From contig JAISTB010000020.1 in NCBI GenBank assembly GCA_031272775.1, positions 1 to 64,000 of the forward strand: 64,000 bases of DNA. The letters are read 5' to 3'. A model generated the notes under the pieces. It made no database searches and had not been told where the DNA came from. It saw only the letters and a list, made by a program, of their open reading frames with translations. The DNA is from Fusobacteriaceae bacterium (GTDB lineage: Bacteria > Fusobacteriota > Fusobacteriia > Fusobacteriales > Fusobacteriaceae). Of this stretch, positions 51,483 to 61,443 are shown in pieces (the first letter of the stretch is position 1; each line of letters begins with the position of its first letter). The position numbers and the translations under genes are program-made.

Positions 51483-52172
51483 GTGGGACAAAAAGTAGAC
51501 CCTCGCGTACTGAGACTGGGCATCACAAGGACCTGGGACTCCAACTGGTACGCGGATAAAAAAGAATACGCGAAATTCTTTCATGAAGATATCAAAATCA
51601 GAGAATGCGTGAAAAAAGATTATTATCACGCGGGCATTTCCAAAATCAAGACCGAGCGGACATCCCCCTCGAGCGTCGTCGTGATCATTTACACGGCCAA
51701 GGCCGGGATCATCATCGGCAGAAAGGGCGCGGAGATCGACAGCCTCCGGGTAAAGCTCGAACAGCTGACGAAAAAGAAAGTGACCGTAAAGGTCCAGGAA
51801 GTCAAAGATTTCAGTAAAGACGCCCTTTTGGTCGCCGAAGGCATCGCCGCCTCCATCGAGAAGCGCATCGCCTACAAGAGAGCCGTGAACCAGGCCATTA
51901 TGCGGGCCATGAAAGCGGGCGCCAAGGGAATCAAAGTCAAGGTCGGCGGAAGACTCAACGGCGCGGAAATCGCCCGTGAGGAATGGTCCGTGGAAGGCAG
52001 CGTGCCCCTCCATACCTTGAGAGCCGATATTGACTACGCGGTCACCACGGCCCACACAACCTACGGGGCCCTGGGGATCAAAGTCTGGGTGTTCAACGGC
52101 GAGGTACTTCCCGCCAAAGTCTCCGATGAAGCGGACGACGCGAAGGCCCAGAAAGAAGGAGGTAAGGATTGA
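51483..52172 (+). CDS. rpsC: 30S ribosomal protein S3
   Basis: S3 lies at the mRNA entry site and has helicase activity with S4 and S5. The KH domain holds [14 protein letters not shown], and the C-terminal domain includes [13 protein letters not shown]. Translation starts at GTG (51483); the N-terminus [15 protein letters not shown] is classic. It has 229 residues. Confidence 0.97.
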   Translation: MGQKVDPRVLRLGITRTWDSNWYADKKEYAKFFHEDIKIRECVKKDYYHAGISKIKTERTSPSSVVVIIYTAKAGIIIGRKGAEIDSLRVKLEQLTKKKVTVKVQEVKDFSKDALLVAEGIAASIEKRIAYKRAVNQAIMRAMKAGAKGIKVKVGGRLNGAEIAREEWSVEGSVPLHTLRADIDYAVTTAHTTYGALGIKVWVFNGEVLPAKVSDEADDAKAQKEGGKD

Positions 52173-52173
52173 C

Positions 52174-52626
52174 ATGTTGATGCCGAAAAGAACAAAGCAC
52201 AGAAAAATGTTCCGGGGCAGAATGACCGGCAAGGCCCAGCGGGGCAACACGGTCACATTCGGTGAATTCGGCCTGCAGGCGTTGGAACCCTCCTGGATCT
52301 CCAACAAACAGATCGAGGCCTGCCGTGTGGTGATCAACCGGACATTCAAGAGAGAAGGAAAAGTCTATATCCGGATATTCCCCGACAAACCCATTACCGC
52401 GAGACCCGCCGGGGTCCGGATGGGAAAGGGAAAAGGAAACGTCGAAGGCTGGGTATGCGTAGTACGGCCCGGCAGAGTGATGTTTGAAGTATCCGGCGTC
52501 AGCGAGGCCGTGGCCGTGCAGGCGTTCCGGAAAGCTTCCATGAAACTCCCGATCAGCTGCAAAGTGATCAAACGGGAGGCGCAGCCGCAGGCGGCGCAAA
52601 TCGCAGAAAATGGTGGTGAGAACTGA
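52174..52626 (+). CDS. rplP: 50S ribosomal protein L16
   Basis: L16 helps place tRNA in the A site. The start [11 protein letters not shown] and the [14 protein letters not shown] region are typical. The 150 residues include a short extra tail. The ATG at 52174 begins one base after the rpsC stop, and its TGA overlaps the rpmC start by one base. Confidence 0.96.
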   Translation: MLMPKRTKHRKMFRGRMTGKAQRGNTVTFGEFGLQALEPSWISNKQIEACRVVINRTFKREGKVYIRIFPDKPITARPAGVRMGKGKGNVEGWVCVVRPGRVMFEVSGVSEAVAVQAFRKASMKLPISCKVIKREAQPQAAQIAENGGEN

Positions 52627-52808
52627 TGAGAGCCAGCGAAGTCAGAGAAAAAACAACGGAAGACTTGGTCGTAAAAAGCAAAGAATTGAAAGAGGAATTG
52701 TTCAACTTGAAGTTCCAGCTTTCATTGGGTCAACTGACAAATACAGCGAAAATCAGACAGATCCGCAGAGAAATCGCCAGAATCAACACGGTTCTGGGGG
52801 AAAGATGA
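52626..52808 (+). CDS. rpmC: 50S ribosomal protein L29
   Basis: L29 is a small helical hairpin near the tunnel exit. [18 protein letters not shown] and [13 protein letters not shown] are typical. It has 60 residues. The start overlaps the rplP stop in a TGATG arrangement, so translation is coupled. Confidence 0.96.
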   Translation: MRASEVREKTTEDLVVKSKELKEELFNLKFQLSLGQLTNTAKIRQIRREIARINTVLGER

Positions 52809-52824
52809 GCAAGGAGGCCCTATT

Positions 52825-53076
52825 TTGAGAAACGATAGAAAAGTCAGAGAAGGCGTCGTAGTTTCGGACAAAATGGAAAAGACCATCGTAGTTTCCATCG
52901 AAACCATGATTTTGCACCCGATCTACAAAAAAAGAGTCAAAAAGACAACGAAATTCAAGGCCCACGACGAGAACAACACGGCCAAACCCGGCGACAAGGT
53001 CCGGATCATGGAAACCCGCCCCCTGAGCAAGGACAAAAGATGGCGGCTCGTGGAGATTCTGGAAAAGGCGAAATAA
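52825..53076 (+). CDS. rpsQ: 30S ribosomal protein S17
   Basis: S17 is an OB-fold protein important for early 30S assembly. [17 protein letters not shown] and [15 protein letters not shown] are family motifs. The start is a TTG at 52825, seven bases after AAGGAGG. It has 83 residues. Confidence 0.96.
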   Translation: MRNDRKVREGVVVSDKMEKTIVVSIETMILHPIYKKRVKKTTKFKAHDENNTAKPGDKVRIMETRPLSKDKRWRLVEILEKAK

Positions 53077-53111
53077 ATCTTATTGTTGAGTAGATAAACG
53101 AAGGAGGAAAA

Positions 53112-53480
53112 ATGGTACAACAGCAGACGATTCTCAATGTTGCCGACAACTCCGGGGCAAAAAAGATGATGATCATCCGCGTACTGGGCGGATCGAAGAA
53201 GCGCTTTGGAAAGATCAGCGACATCGTCATCGCAAGCGTGAAGGAAGCCATCCCCGGCGGAAACGTGAAAAAGGGAGAAATCGTGAGGGCGGTCATCGTC
53301 CGGACCCGGAAGGAACTGAGAAGGGACGACGGATCGTATATCAAATTTGACGATAACGCGGGGGTAATCATCAACCCCAACAACGAACCGAGGGCGACAA
53401 GAATCTTCGGGCCCGTGGCGAGAGAACTGAGAGGAAAGAACTTTACGAAGATCCTGTCCCTCGCGCCGGAAGTTATTTAA
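53112..53480 (+). CDS. rplN: 50S ribosomal protein L14
   Basis: L14 contributes to the subunit bridges. [17 protein letters not shown] at the start and [13 protein letters not shown]-like text near the end (here [17 protein letters not shown]) are diagnostic. It has 122 residues, the universal length, with AAGGAGG before the ATG. Confidence 0.97.
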   Translation: MVQQQTILNVADNSGAKKMMIIRVLGGSKKRFGKISDIVIASVKEAIPGGNVKKGEIVRAVIVRTRKELRRDDGSYIKFDDNAGVIINPNNEPRATRIFGPVARELRGKNFTKILSLAPEVI

Positions 53481-53493
53481 GAGGAGGAAAATC

Positions 53494-53862
53494 ATGGCAA
53501 AGCCCAAGATAAAATTCGTACCGGATTCCCTGCATGTGAAGAAGGGCGATACCGTCATGGTCATCATCGGCCGCTCCAAAGACGAGATCGAAAATCCCGG
53601 CGATAAAGGAAAAATCGGAAAAGTATTGAAGGTATTCCCCAAGAGAGGGAAGATCGTAGTGGAAAACGTCAATGTGGTCAAAAAGCACATGAAGCCCACG
53701 GCCGCAAATCAGAAGGGCGGTATCGTGGAACGCGAGGCTCCTATATTTTCCTCCAAGGTCATGCTCTACGACGAGCACGTGGGAAAACCCACCCGCGTCG
53801 GCTACAAAACGGTGGAGGGAAAGAGAGTAAGATACTCTAAAAAATCGGGAGAAATCTTATAG
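53494..53862 (+). CDS. rplX: 50S ribosomal protein L24
   Basis: L24 starts 50S assembly and has a KOW motif, here [17 protein letters not shown] followed by [27 protein letters not shown] is also typical. At 122 residues it is slightly longer than E. coli L24. Confidence 0.96.
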   Translation: MAKPKIKFVPDSLHVKKGDTVMVIIGRSKDEIENPGDKGKIGKVLKVFPKRGKIVVENVNVVKKHMKPTAANQKGGIVEREAPIFSSKVMLYDEHVGKPTRVGYKTVEGKRVRYSKKSGEIL

Positions 53863-53878
53863 GAAGGAGGAAACATAA

Positions 53879-54430
53879 GTGTCCAAATACACACCGAGAT
53901 ACCAAAAATTGTACAATGAAACCATTGTTCCCAATCTGATGAAGGAACTGGACATCAAGAATATCATGGAAGTCCCGAAACTCGAAAAGATCATTGTGAA
54001 TATGGGCGTCGGGGAAGCGACCCAGAACGCGAAGCTCATCGACGCCGCCATGAACGATCTCACGATCATCACGGGACAGAAGCCGCTCTTGAGAAAGGCG
54101 CGGAAATCCGAAGCGGGATTCAAGCTTCGGGCCGGTATGCCCATCGGTTGCAAAGTGACTTTGCGCAAGCACCGGATGTATGATTTCCTCGACAGACTGG
54201 TCAACGTGGTTCTGCCTCGGGTAAGGGACTTTGAAGGGGTATCCGCAGACGCCTTTGACGGCCGCGGCAACTATTCCCTGGGCCTGAGCGACCAGCTGGT
54301 ATTTCCCGAGATCGATTTCGACAAAGTGGACAAGCTTTTGGGCATGTCCATCACGGTCGTATCGTCCGCAAAGGATGACAACGAGGGAAGAGCGCTCTTG
54401 ACGGCATTCGGTATGCCGTTTCGCAAGTAA
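53879..54430 (+). CDS. rplE: 50S ribosomal protein L5
   Basis: L5 binds 5S rRNA and contacts the P-site t[36 protein letters not shown] and [17 protein letters not shown] are clear family motifs. The start is a GTG at 53879, after AAGGAGG. It has 183 residues. Confidence 0.97.
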   Translation: MSKYTPRYQKLYNETIVPNLMKELDIKNIMEVPKLEKIIVNMGVGEATQNAKLIDAAMNDLTIITGQKPLLRKARKSEAGFKLRAGMPIGCKVTLRKHRMYDFLDRLVNVVLPRVRDFEGVSADAFDGRGNYSLGLSDQLVFPEIDFDKVDKLLGMSITVVSSAKDDNEGRALLTAFGMPFRK

Positions 54431-54451
54431 ATGAAGGAGGTATAATCTTTA

Positions 54452-54739
54452 ATGGCAAAAAAGTCGATGATTGAAAGAGATTTGAAACGGGAACAATTAG
54501 TCAACAAGTACCTTGCCAAAAGGCTGGAACTCAAAAAAAGAATTCTCGCCGGCGACATGAAGGCAGTGGACGAGCTGAACAAACTTCCGAAAGATTCATC
54601 TTCAGTCAGAATGCGCAATAGATGTCAGATCGATGGAAGGCCGAGAGGATTCATGCGCGAATTCGGGATTTCGAGAGTGAAATTCCGGCAATTAGCCGGC
54701 GCCGGACTCATCCCCGGCGTGAAGAAATCGTCTTGGTAA
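54452..54739 (+). CDS. rpsN: 30S ribosomal protein S14, zinc-free type
   Basis: S14 is in the 30S head near the A site. This is the long form (95 residues) that lacks the two zinc-binding CxxC pairs of the short form. [21 protein letters not shown] is the family signature, given here in part by [13 protein letters not shown]. The ATG is preceded by AAGGAGG. Confidence 0.96.
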   Translation: MAKKSMIERDLKREQLVNKYLAKRLELKKRILAGDMKAVDELNKLPKDSSSVRMRNRCQIDGRPRGFMREFGISRVKFRQLAGAGLIPGVKKSSW

Positions 54740-54763
54740 AATGAACGAAGGAGGATATCACAG

Positions 54764-55159
54764 ATGTATTTAACAGATCCAATTGCCGATATGTTAACAA
54801 GAATCAGAAACGCAAACGCGGTTATGCATGAAAAAGTGGATGTCCCTCATTCAATTTTAAAGGAAAAAATCGCGGAAATCCTGCGGGAGCAGGGCTATAT
54901 CGCAAGCTATAAAGTTGTAACTGAGGGCAATAAAAAAACGATCCGGATTTATTTGAAATATGACGGAAAAGAACGGGTGATCAAGGGAATCAAAAGGATT
55001 TCCAAACCCGGACGCAGAGTGTATTCTTCGGTTGAGACAATGCCGAGAGTGCTGTCGGGACTGGGCGTCGCCATTATCTCCACATCGCGGGGAATCGTTA
55101 CCGACAAAGTGGCGCGGTCTCAGAATATCGGCGGCGAAGTACTGGCATTCATTTGGTAA
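54764..55159 (+). CDS. rpsH: 30S ribosomal protein S8
   Basis: S8 binds helix 21 of 16S rRNA; in E. coli it represses the spc operon. [14 protein letters not shown] at the start and the C-terminal [13 protein letters not shown] and GGEVLAFIW are typical. It has 131 residues. Confidence 0.97.
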   Translation: MYLTDPIADMLTRIRNANAVMHEKVDVPHSILKEKIAEILREQGYIASYKVVTEGNKKTIRIYLKYDGKERVIKGIKRISKPGRRVYSSVETMPRVLSGLGVAIISTSRGIVTDKVARSQNIGGEVLAFIW

Positions 55160-55180
55160 TCACGCAGGAGGTGTCATAAC

Positions 55181-55720
55181 ATGTCAAGAATAGGAAAAAA
55201 GCCAATTACGGTACCTTCCAACGTGCAGATCACAATCGATGAAACAAACAACCAAGTGACTGTGAAAGGGGCAAAAGGTACCCTCGTTAAAGCATTCAAC
55301 AAAGCCATGAAAATCAAACTGGAAGACGGTCATTTGACCATCGAGCGTCCCAATGACGAACCCCATACGCGGGCTTTGCACGGGACGACCCGGGCGCTTT
55401 TGAGCAATATGGTAACAGGCGTTACCGACGGGTTCAAACGCACATTGACCCTGGTCGGCGTCGGCTACCGGGCCGCGGTCAAAGGAACGGGGCTGGAGCT
55501 CGCGCTGGGCTATTCCCATCCCGTAGCCATCGAAGGCGTAGACGGCGTCACGTTTTCCGTTGAAAAGAATACGACGATCCACATCGAAGGGATAGAGAAG
55601 GACGTTGTGGGCCAGGTGGCGGCCAATATCCGCTCCAAGAGACCGCCCGAACCCTACAAAGGAAAAGGCGTGCGCTATGAGAACGAACACGTAAGGATCA
55701 AAGAAGGGAAGAAGGCTTAA
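55181..55720 (+). CDS. rplF: 50S ribosomal protein L6
   Basis: L6 lies near the GTPase-associated centre. [17 protein letters not shown] and the C-terminal [16 protein letters not shown] are diagnostic. It has 179 residues, a normal length. The ATG follows GGAGG. Confidence 0.97.
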   Translation: MSRIGKKPITVPSNVQITIDETNNQVTVKGAKGTLVKAFNKAMKIKLEDGHLTIERPNDEPHTRALHGTTRALLSNMVTGVTDGFKRTLTLVGVGYRAAVKGTGLELALGYSHPVAIEGVDGVTFSVEKNTTIHIEGIEKDVVGQVAANIRSKRPPEPYKGKGVRYENEHVRIKEGKKA

Positions 55721-55770
55721 AGCAGCCGCCCGGAAGGATTTCCCCGACAAAACGCAAGGAGGTAAGAACG

Positions 55771-56139
55771 TTGTTTAAGAGAACGGACAGAAAAGCGGTG
55801 AAGGAAAGAAAGCATCTTTCCATCAGAAGTACCATCTATGGTACCGCGGAACGGCCGAGACTTTCTGTATATCGATCGAATACCAATATATTTGTCCAGC
55901 TGATAGACGACATCAGCGGCGTGACACTGGCTTCCGCCTCGACTATCGACAAGAAGTTGAAGGCGGACATCGCCAAGGGAAACAATATCGACGCGGCCAA
56001 ATCTGTAGGAAAGGCCATCGCCGAGAGAGCCGGTGAAAAAGGAATAAAAAACGTAGTATTTGACAGGTCCGGGTACAAGTATACCGGACGGGTGGCGGCG
56101 CTTGCCCAGGCTGCCAGAGAAGCGGGACTGAGCTTCTAA
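55771..56139 (+). CDS. rplR: 50S ribosomal protein L18
   Basis: L18 binds 5S r[23 protein letters not shown] and the C-terminal [20 protein letters not shown] are typical. The start is a TTG at 55771 after AAGGAGG. It has 122 residues. A 50-base gap separates it from rplF. Confidence 0.96.
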   Translation: MFKRTDRKAVKERKHLSIRSTIYGTAERPRLSVYRSNTNIFVQLIDDISGVTLASASTIDKKLKADIAKGNNIDAAKSVGKAIAERAGEKGIKNVVFDRSGYKYTGRVAALAQAAREAGLSF

Positions 56140-56163
56140 TTCATTCGGAAAGGAGGATTTCAC

Positions 56164-56673
56164 TTGGCAAGAGTAACAATGAAAGATAAGGAAGACAAAG
56201 AATATCAGGAGAAACTGTTGAAGATATCCAGAGTTTCCAAGACGACCAAGGGCGGACGGACCATTTCCTTCTCCGTACTGGCGGCCGTGGGAAACGGCGA
56301 AGGGAAAGTGGGCCTGGGCCTCGGCAAGGCCAACGGCGTTCCCGACGCGATCCGGAAAGCGCTCGCTTCCGCGAAAAAGAATATCGTCAACGTCTCCCTC
56401 AAAGGAAAGACCATTCCTCACGAAATCGTTGGCAAATGGGGCGCGGCTTCGGTCTGGATGCACCCGGCCTATGAGGGAACAGGCGTTATCGCCGGTTCCG
56501 CGGTGCGTGAAATACTGGAAATCGTGGGGGTTCACGACATCCTGACAAAGATCCGGGGATCGAGGAACAAGCATAACGTGGCAAAAGCCACCGTCAATGC
56601 CCTCAAGAATCTGCGGACTGCCGAAGAAGTGGCCAAGATGCGCGGAAAGGAAGTCAAGGATATCTTAAGCTAG
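56164..56673 (+). CDS. rpsE: 30S ribosomal protein S5
   Basis: S5 contributes to decoding accuracy. GRTISFSVLAAVGNGEGKVG and the C-terminal GSRNKHNVAKATVNAL are typical. The start is a TTG at 56164 with AAGGAGG upstream. It has 169 residues. Confidence 0.97.
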   Translation: MARVTMKDKEDKEYQEKLLKISRVSKTTKGGRTISFSVLAAVGNGEGKVGLGLGKANGVPDAIRKALASAKKNIVNVSLKGKTIPHEIVGKWGAASVWMHPAYEGTGVIAGSAVREILEIVGVHDILTKIRGSRNKHNVAKATVNALKNLRTAEEVAKMRGKEVKDILS

Positions 56674-56685
56674 GAGGAAAAGCAA

Positions 56686-56865
56686 ATGGCAAAATTGAGA
56701 GTAGAGCTTGTGAAAAGCACCATCGGCCGTAAGCCTGTCCACATCGCGACCGTGAAGTCTCTTGGACTCAAGAAGCTGCACGACACGGTGGAACAGGAAA
56801 ATACGCCCGAGACACTGGGGAAGATCGCACAGGTCTCCTATTTACTGAAGGTAGAGGAGGTATAA
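56686..56865 (+). CDS. rpmD: 50S ribosomal protein L30
   Basis: This small gene encodes 59 residues starting [17 protein letters not shown], with the family motif [11 protein letters not shown] in the middle. The ATG at 56686 follows AGGAGG, and the stop lies two bases before rplO. Its place between rpsE and rplO is the standard one. Confidence 0.96.
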   Translation: MAKLRVELVKSTIGRKPVHIATVKSLGLKKLHDTVEQENTPETLGKIAQVSYLLKVEEV

Positions 56866-56867
56866 AA

Positions 56868-57359
56868 ATGAAATTGGACGAATTGAAGCCTTCCGTACCC
56901 AAAAAGAAAAAGAAGAGAGTCGGGAGAGGGGAAGCCTCCGGTTGGGGACAGACCTGCGGAAAAGGAAACAACGGACAGAACGCGAGAGCCGGCGGAGGCG
57001 TCAAACCCTATTTTGAAGGGGGACAGATGCCGATTTACAGAAGAATTCCCAAGAGAGGATTTTCCAACTATCCCTTCAAGAAAGAATTCGTGATCGTGTC
57101 GCTGGCCACATTGAACCGCTTCGAGGAAGGAACGACGGTAACGCCCGAACTTCTGCTCCAGGAGCGGATCGTGAAAAACCTCAGGGACGGGATCAAAGTC
57201 CTCGGAAACGGAACCTTGGAAAAGAAAATTTCCGTAAAGGCCCACAAGATTTCCCAAAAAGCCTCGGAGGCCATTGAAGCCAAAGGCGGAACCGTGGAAA
57301 TCATCAAAATCAACACATTTGCGGATGTTGCAAAAAACGCGGTTGCAGAAAGCAAATAA
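56868..57359 (+). CDS. rplO: 50S ribosomal protein L15
   Basis: L15 joins late in 50S assembly. The glycine-rich N-terminal region ([20 protein letters not shown]) and [17 protein letters not shown] are diagnostic. It has 163 residues, slightly longer than usual. Its ribosome binding site lies inside the end of rpmD. Confidence 0.97.
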   Translation: MKLDELKPSVPKKKKKRVGRGEASGWGQTCGKGNNGQNARAGGGVKPYFEGGQMPIYRRIPKRGFSNYPFKKEFVIVSLATLNRFEEGTTVTPELLLQERIVKNLRDGIKVLGNGTLEKKISVKAHKISQKASEAIEAKGGTVEIIKINTFADVAKNAVAESK

Positions 57360-57393
57360 TGTGACCTTTCGGTCAAAAGCGAGGTGAAGTTTT

Positions 57394-58737
57394 TTGACTT
57401 TAACAGAAAAATTTTTCGATAAAGTGGGGACCATCATGCGAAACCCCGACCTCAAGGAAAGGATTGTCTTTACGCTCCTCATGTTCCTTGTGGCGAGGGT
57501 GGGGACCTATATTCCGGCCCCCGGCGTAGACGTCGGGCGACTGGAAGAAATGACGGCCACAAGCGACATCCTCGGCTACATCAACATGTTTACGGGCGGG
57601 GCTTTCAAGAGGGTTTCGATCTTTTCGCTGGGGATTGCCCCCTACATCAACGCCTCCATCGTATTCAGCCTGCTGGCGGTCATTATTCCCCGGATCGAGG
57701 AAATCCAGAAAGAAGGGGAGGCCGGCAGAAACCGGATCGCCAACTGGACGCGCTACCTGACCATTGTGATCGCTGTGGTGCAGTCTTTCGCGACCTGCGC
57801 GTGGCTTGAGTCCGTCGGGCTCGTCACCGGAAGATCGGGCGTTTCCTTTTTCCTCACGACCATCGTGACCATGACGGCGGGAACGACCTTCCTCATGTGG
57901 GTGGGCGAGCAGATCTCCGTCTACGGGATCGGAAACGGCGTATCGCTTCTGATTTTCCTCAATTGTATCTCCGGCGGACCCGGCAATTTTATCCAGGTCA
58001 TTCAATCCATGAAGGACAGCAAGTTCCTGGTGCCGGTGCTCTGCGCGATCGCCATCTCCGGGATTGTGGTCGTCATGGGTATCGTCGTGTTCCAGCTCGG
58101 ACAGCGGAAGATTCCCGTTCACTATGTGGGCAAGGAATACGGCCGGAAAGGCGGCGTCGGGGACAAGTCCTACATTCCCCTGCGGCTTAACAGCGCCGGG
58201 GTAATGCCGGTAATCTTCGCCTCGGTGGCCATGATCGTCGTATCGGCCATGTCAAGGATTTTCCCGCGCTTTGTGGAACTGGCGTTCAAGCTGATCTACA
58301 GAGCGGATGTGGCGGCCAAGGCCGACCTCATCAATAAAATCAACGTATGGACCCAGCGACTTTTAGCGCCTAACGGCGTCGGCTACATGGTCATTTTCGC
58401 CCTTGTGATCATTTTCTTCTCCTTCTTCTATACGGCCATCATCTTTGACCCCGAGAAGGTCGCGGAAAATCTCAAGCAAAGCGGCGGGACCATTCCCGGC
58501 ATACGGCCGGGCAGCGAGACCGTCGAATATCTGGAGGGCGTTGTGAGCAGAATCACCTGGGGCGGGGCTTTATTCCTCGCGGCCATCGCGATTTTGCCCG
58601 TCGTGATCTTTACGGCGCTGGGCTTTCCGGTGTTCTTCGGCGGGACAGGGATCCTCATTGTGGTGGGCGTTGCCATCGATACGGTACAGCAAATCAACGC
58701 GCATCTTGTCATGCGGGATTATAAAGGATTCATATAA
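57394..58737 (+). CDS. secY: Protein translocase subunit SecY
   Basis: SecY forms the protein-conducting channel of the cytoplasmic membrane. Ten hydrophobic helices are visible across 447 residues, with TYIPAPGVDVGRLEEM near the start and the plug region GGAFKRVSIFSLGIAPYINA. The start is a TTG at 57394 with GAGGTGA upstream. It is the last gene of the operon: a strong terminator follows within four bases, whereas many bacteria continue into adk, map and infA. Confidence 0.97.
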   Translation: MTLTEKFFDKVGTIMRNPDLKERIVFTLLMFLVARVGTYIPAPGVDVGRLEEMTATSDILGYINMFTGGAFKRVSIFSLGIAPYINASIVFSLLAVIIPRIEEIQKEGEAGRNRIANWTRYLTIVIAVVQSFATCAWLESVGLVTGRSGVSFFLTTIVTMTAGTTFLMWVGEQISVYGIGNGVSLLIFLNCISGGPGNFIQVIQSMKDSKFLVPVLCAIAISGIVVVMGIVVFQLGQRKIPVHYVGKEYGRKGGVGDKSYIPLRLNSAGVMPVIFASVAMIVVSAMSRIFPRFVELAFKLIYRADVAAKADLINKINVWTQRLLAPNGVGYMVIFALVIIFFSFFYTAIIFDPEKVAENLKQSGGTIPGIRPGSETVEYLEGVVSRITWGGALFLAAIAILPVVIFTALGFPVFFGGTGILIVVGVAIDTVQQINAHLVMRDYKGFI

Positions 58738-58740
58738 GTC

Positions 58741-58772
58741 AAAAAAACCACTTGCTTCAAAGTGGTTTTTTT
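58741..58772 (+). terminator. Terminator of the S10-spc operon
   Basis: AAACCACTT and AAGTGGTTT pair around a six-base loop, followed by TTTT, and A-rich sequence precedes it. It starts four bases after the secY stop, so it is the clear end of the ribosomal operon on this side. Confidence 0.9.
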
Positions 58773-58787
58773 ATTGGGGGAGAGTAA

Positions 58788-59792
58788 ATCCTGTCATTTA
58801 TTGCTTATTTCAATTTTGAGATGACGCCCTCCCTTTCCCGGACTTTTGAGGAAGATATCTCACCGGCGGTTCTGATACCGGTTCTTTCCCATATTGCCGG
58901 GCAAACCATCGTTAAAGAGAAAACCTTGATTTTTTTTGACGAAGTTCAACTTTGCGAACGCGCGTTGACGGCGCTCAAATATTTTTGCGAGGACGCCCCT
59001 GACTACCATGTTATCGCGGCGGGAAGCCTGCTCGGTCTTGCCGTGAACCGACAGGAGTTTTCTTTTCCCGTAGGGAAAGTGGACATGCTGACCATGTACC
59101 CGATGGATCTGGAAGAATTTCTGCTCGCTATGGGCGAAGACATTCTTATCGGGAGGATTCGGGAATGTATCGCGGCAAGCGCCCCGATGCCGGCGGCCTA
59201 TCACGAATCCGCGATTCAATACTATTTGCGGTATCTTATTGTCGGCGGTATGCCCGAATGCGTTTTGCAATACGTTCAGACGAAAGACTACATCCTGATT
59301 CGCAATACGCAGCAGACAATCCTCGCAAGTTATTTGAACGACATGAGCAAATACAATCGCAATGGAAAAATCCAGAAAACAAGATTGACATACGACAACG
59401 TGACCGCTCAGCTTTCAAAACGAAACACGAGATTTCAGTATAAATTGATTAAAAAAGGGGCTCGGGCGGCGGACATTCTCTATATGTCTGAAGAACTTGA
59501 AGATTTCAAAGGCGGCATGGTTGAAAACTATGTCAACGCCCAGCTTATCGCGAAAGGGTACAAAACCTATTATTGGGAATCCAGGCGGGGCGCCGAGGTG
59601 GATTTTGTGATTTTGCGAGACGGCGCCGTCATCCCTGTGGAAGTGAAAAGCGCGGACAATACGCGGGCCAAGAGTCTTAAAGTTTATATGGAAACCTACA
59701 GCCCGGAGTATGCGATAAAGCTTTCCATGAAAAATTTCGGATTTGAGAATAAAATCATGACGGTCCCGCTGTACGCGACGTTCTGTCTGTAA
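58788..59792 (+). pseudogene. Decayed DUF4143/AAA ATPase (5' truncated, internal deletion)
   Basis: The frame encodes the middle and end of an ATPase of the AAA_14/DUF4143 family. The Walker B segment LIFFDEVQLCERALTAL and the C-terminal nuclease-like GAEVDFVILRDGAVIPVEVK are recognisable. The Walker A part (about the first 60 residues) is missing: in-frame homology begins at SFIAYFNFE, just after a stop codon at 58785 next to the secY terminator. A second loss is likely between GARAAD and ILYM, where family members have about 60 more residues. An ATG at 58821 is present but without a clear ribosome binding site. It is most likely a non-functional remnant. Confidence 0.75.
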
Positions 59793-59884
59793 AATGCGAC
59801 GATTTTCACAGAAACCCTTATTCGTACAAAGTAGTGTCCAAAATGTAGTATTTTTGAAATAATGTTCAGAAATCAAAAAAAATC

Positions 59885-59913
59885 TTGAAAGATTGCTTTT
59901 TTTTGTTTATAAT
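59885..59913 (+). promoter_or_regulatory. Promoter of the sigma-54-activator-like gene
   Basis: TTGAAA (59885-59890) and perfect TATAAT (59908-59913) are 17 bases apart. The leader is about 90 bases. The -35 lies in an AATCTT/AAGATT dyad. Confidence 0.8.
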
Positions 59914-60011
59914 ATACGCAGGAATCTAAAAAAATTACAGTATTTGTTCTGCCACAAGAATGATGTCATAAAAATAAACAGGATTCCGAATAATGACGAC
60001 AGGTGGTGTCT

Positions 60012-61394
60012 ATGAAAAACGCGATATTGGCCATTTCTGATAAGAAAGAAGTTTTGCGTCAGATCAGAAAGGAACTGGGGGAACAATACGAGGTCATCAC
60101 GTTCAACAACCTGCTCGACGCGATGGATATGTTGCGCGAGAGCGAATTTGACGTGATCCTGCTGGACGAGCACCTCACGTGGTTTAATTTTGTCGAAGCG
60201 AAACGGAAATTGAACGGTATGGGGGAATTTATTATTGTCGGGCTTCTGGACGAAGATTCGGAGGCCAAGATCGCCGAGCTGAAAGAAGCCGGCATTTACA
60301 ATTATATGATCAAGCCTGTCACGCTGCACGATATGAACCGGGTCATGTTTTCCGCCCTGATCAATCTGGAACTCAAGCGGGAAAAACGCAAGCTCGAGGA
60401 AAAATTGTCCAAGCTGGAGGAAGAGACCGAAGTCGTGGGCCAATCCTCGCGGATCAAGGAAAGCCGCATGCAGATGGAAAAAATGGCCGCAACGGAAGTG
60501 CCGGTTCTCATCACGGGCGAAAACGGCACCGGCAAGACCTATGTGGCCAACGGCATTTACAAAAAGAGCGATCGCCGGAAGAACGATTACATCGAAGTCA
60601 GTTGCTCGTCTTTTACGCCGGAGGCCTTTGAAAAGGAACTCTTCGGCTACGAAAAGGGCGCCTTCCAGGGCGCGACGGTCAGCCGGCGGGGGATTCTTGA
60701 AGAATGCAGCGGCGGCACGGTCTTTTTGGATGAGATCGCCGACGTGGACATCAAGATTCAGGGCAAGATTCTGCAAGCCATCGAGTACGGAGAGATCAAA
60801 CGGGTCGGCGGGACGAAATCCCGCAAGATCGACGTGCGCTTTATCCTCTCGACGAGCAAAGACCTGCGTGAAGAAGTGGAAAAAGGAAGATTTCGGAAAG
60901 ATTTGTACAACCGCCTTGTGGCCTTTTCCATCGATGTCCCGACGCTGCGTGAGCGAAAAGAGGACATTCCACTTTTGGCCAGCTATTTTCTGAACAAGAT
61001 CGTCCGGGAATTGCACAAAGATACGCCGGTCATTTCGGGCGAGGCCATGAAATACATTATGGAATATTCCTTCCCCGGCAATATCCGGGAACTGAAAAAC
61101 ATGATCGAGCGCATGGTGATCCTCTCGACCGACAAGATCCTCGACGTGGACGACCTGCCCCTCGAGGTGAAAATGAAGTCCGATACCGTCGAAAACAAGA
61201 CCGTGATCGGCGTGGGTCCCCTGAAGGAAATCCTGGAGCAGGAGATCTTCGGCCTCGAGGAAGTGGAGCGGGTCGTGATCGCCATCGCTCTCCAAAAGAC
61301 GCGCTGGAACAAGCAGGAAACTTCGAAGCTCCTCGGAATCGGCCGCACGACGCTCTACGAAAAAATTCGAAAATACGGACTCGACTTCAAATAA
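60012..61394 (+). CDS. NtrC-like response regulator with altered GAFTGA loop
   Basis: The protein has three parts. A receiver-like domain covers residues 1-115, with D10, D52 (ILLDEHL) and K101 (MIKPV), but the usual Thr/Ser position reads glycine (IIVGLLDED). An AAA+ domain follows, with Walker A GENGTGKT at 169-176 and Walker B VFLDEI at 237-242. A Fis-type helix-turn-helix ends it (SKLLGIGRTTLYEKIRKYG). The loop that touches sigma-54, normally GAFTGA, reads GAFQGA at 216-221. It may therefore work with an adapted sigma-54 or with sigma-70. I chose the ATG at 60012; two GTG codons precede it. The histidine kinase partner is not nearby. Confidence 0.9.
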   Translation: MKNAILAISDKKEVLRQIRKELGEQYEVITFNNLLDAMDMLRESEFDVILLDEHLTWFNFVEAKRKLNGMGEFIIVGLLDEDSEAKIAELKEAGIYNYMIKPVTLHDMNRVMFSALINLELKREKRKLEEKLSKLEEETEVVGQSSRIKESRMQMEKMAATEVPVLITGENGTGKTYVANGIYKKSDRRKNDYIEVSCSSFTPEAFEKELFGYEKGAFQGATVSRRGILEECSGGTVFLDEIADVDIKIQGKILQAIEYGEIKRVGGTKSRKIDVRFILSTSKDLREEVEKGRFRKDLYNRLVAFSIDVPTLRERKEDIPLLASYFLNKIVRELHKDTPVISGEAMKYIMEYSFPGNIRELKNMIERMVILSTDKILDVDDLPLEVKMKSDTVENKTVIGVGPLKEILEQEIFGLEEVERVVIAIALQKTRWNKQETSKLLGIGRTTLYEKIRKYGLDFK

Positions 61395-61443
61395 GAAATT
61401 ACCTACGACATAGACTCATCAAATCAAAAAGGAACGGAGAAGA

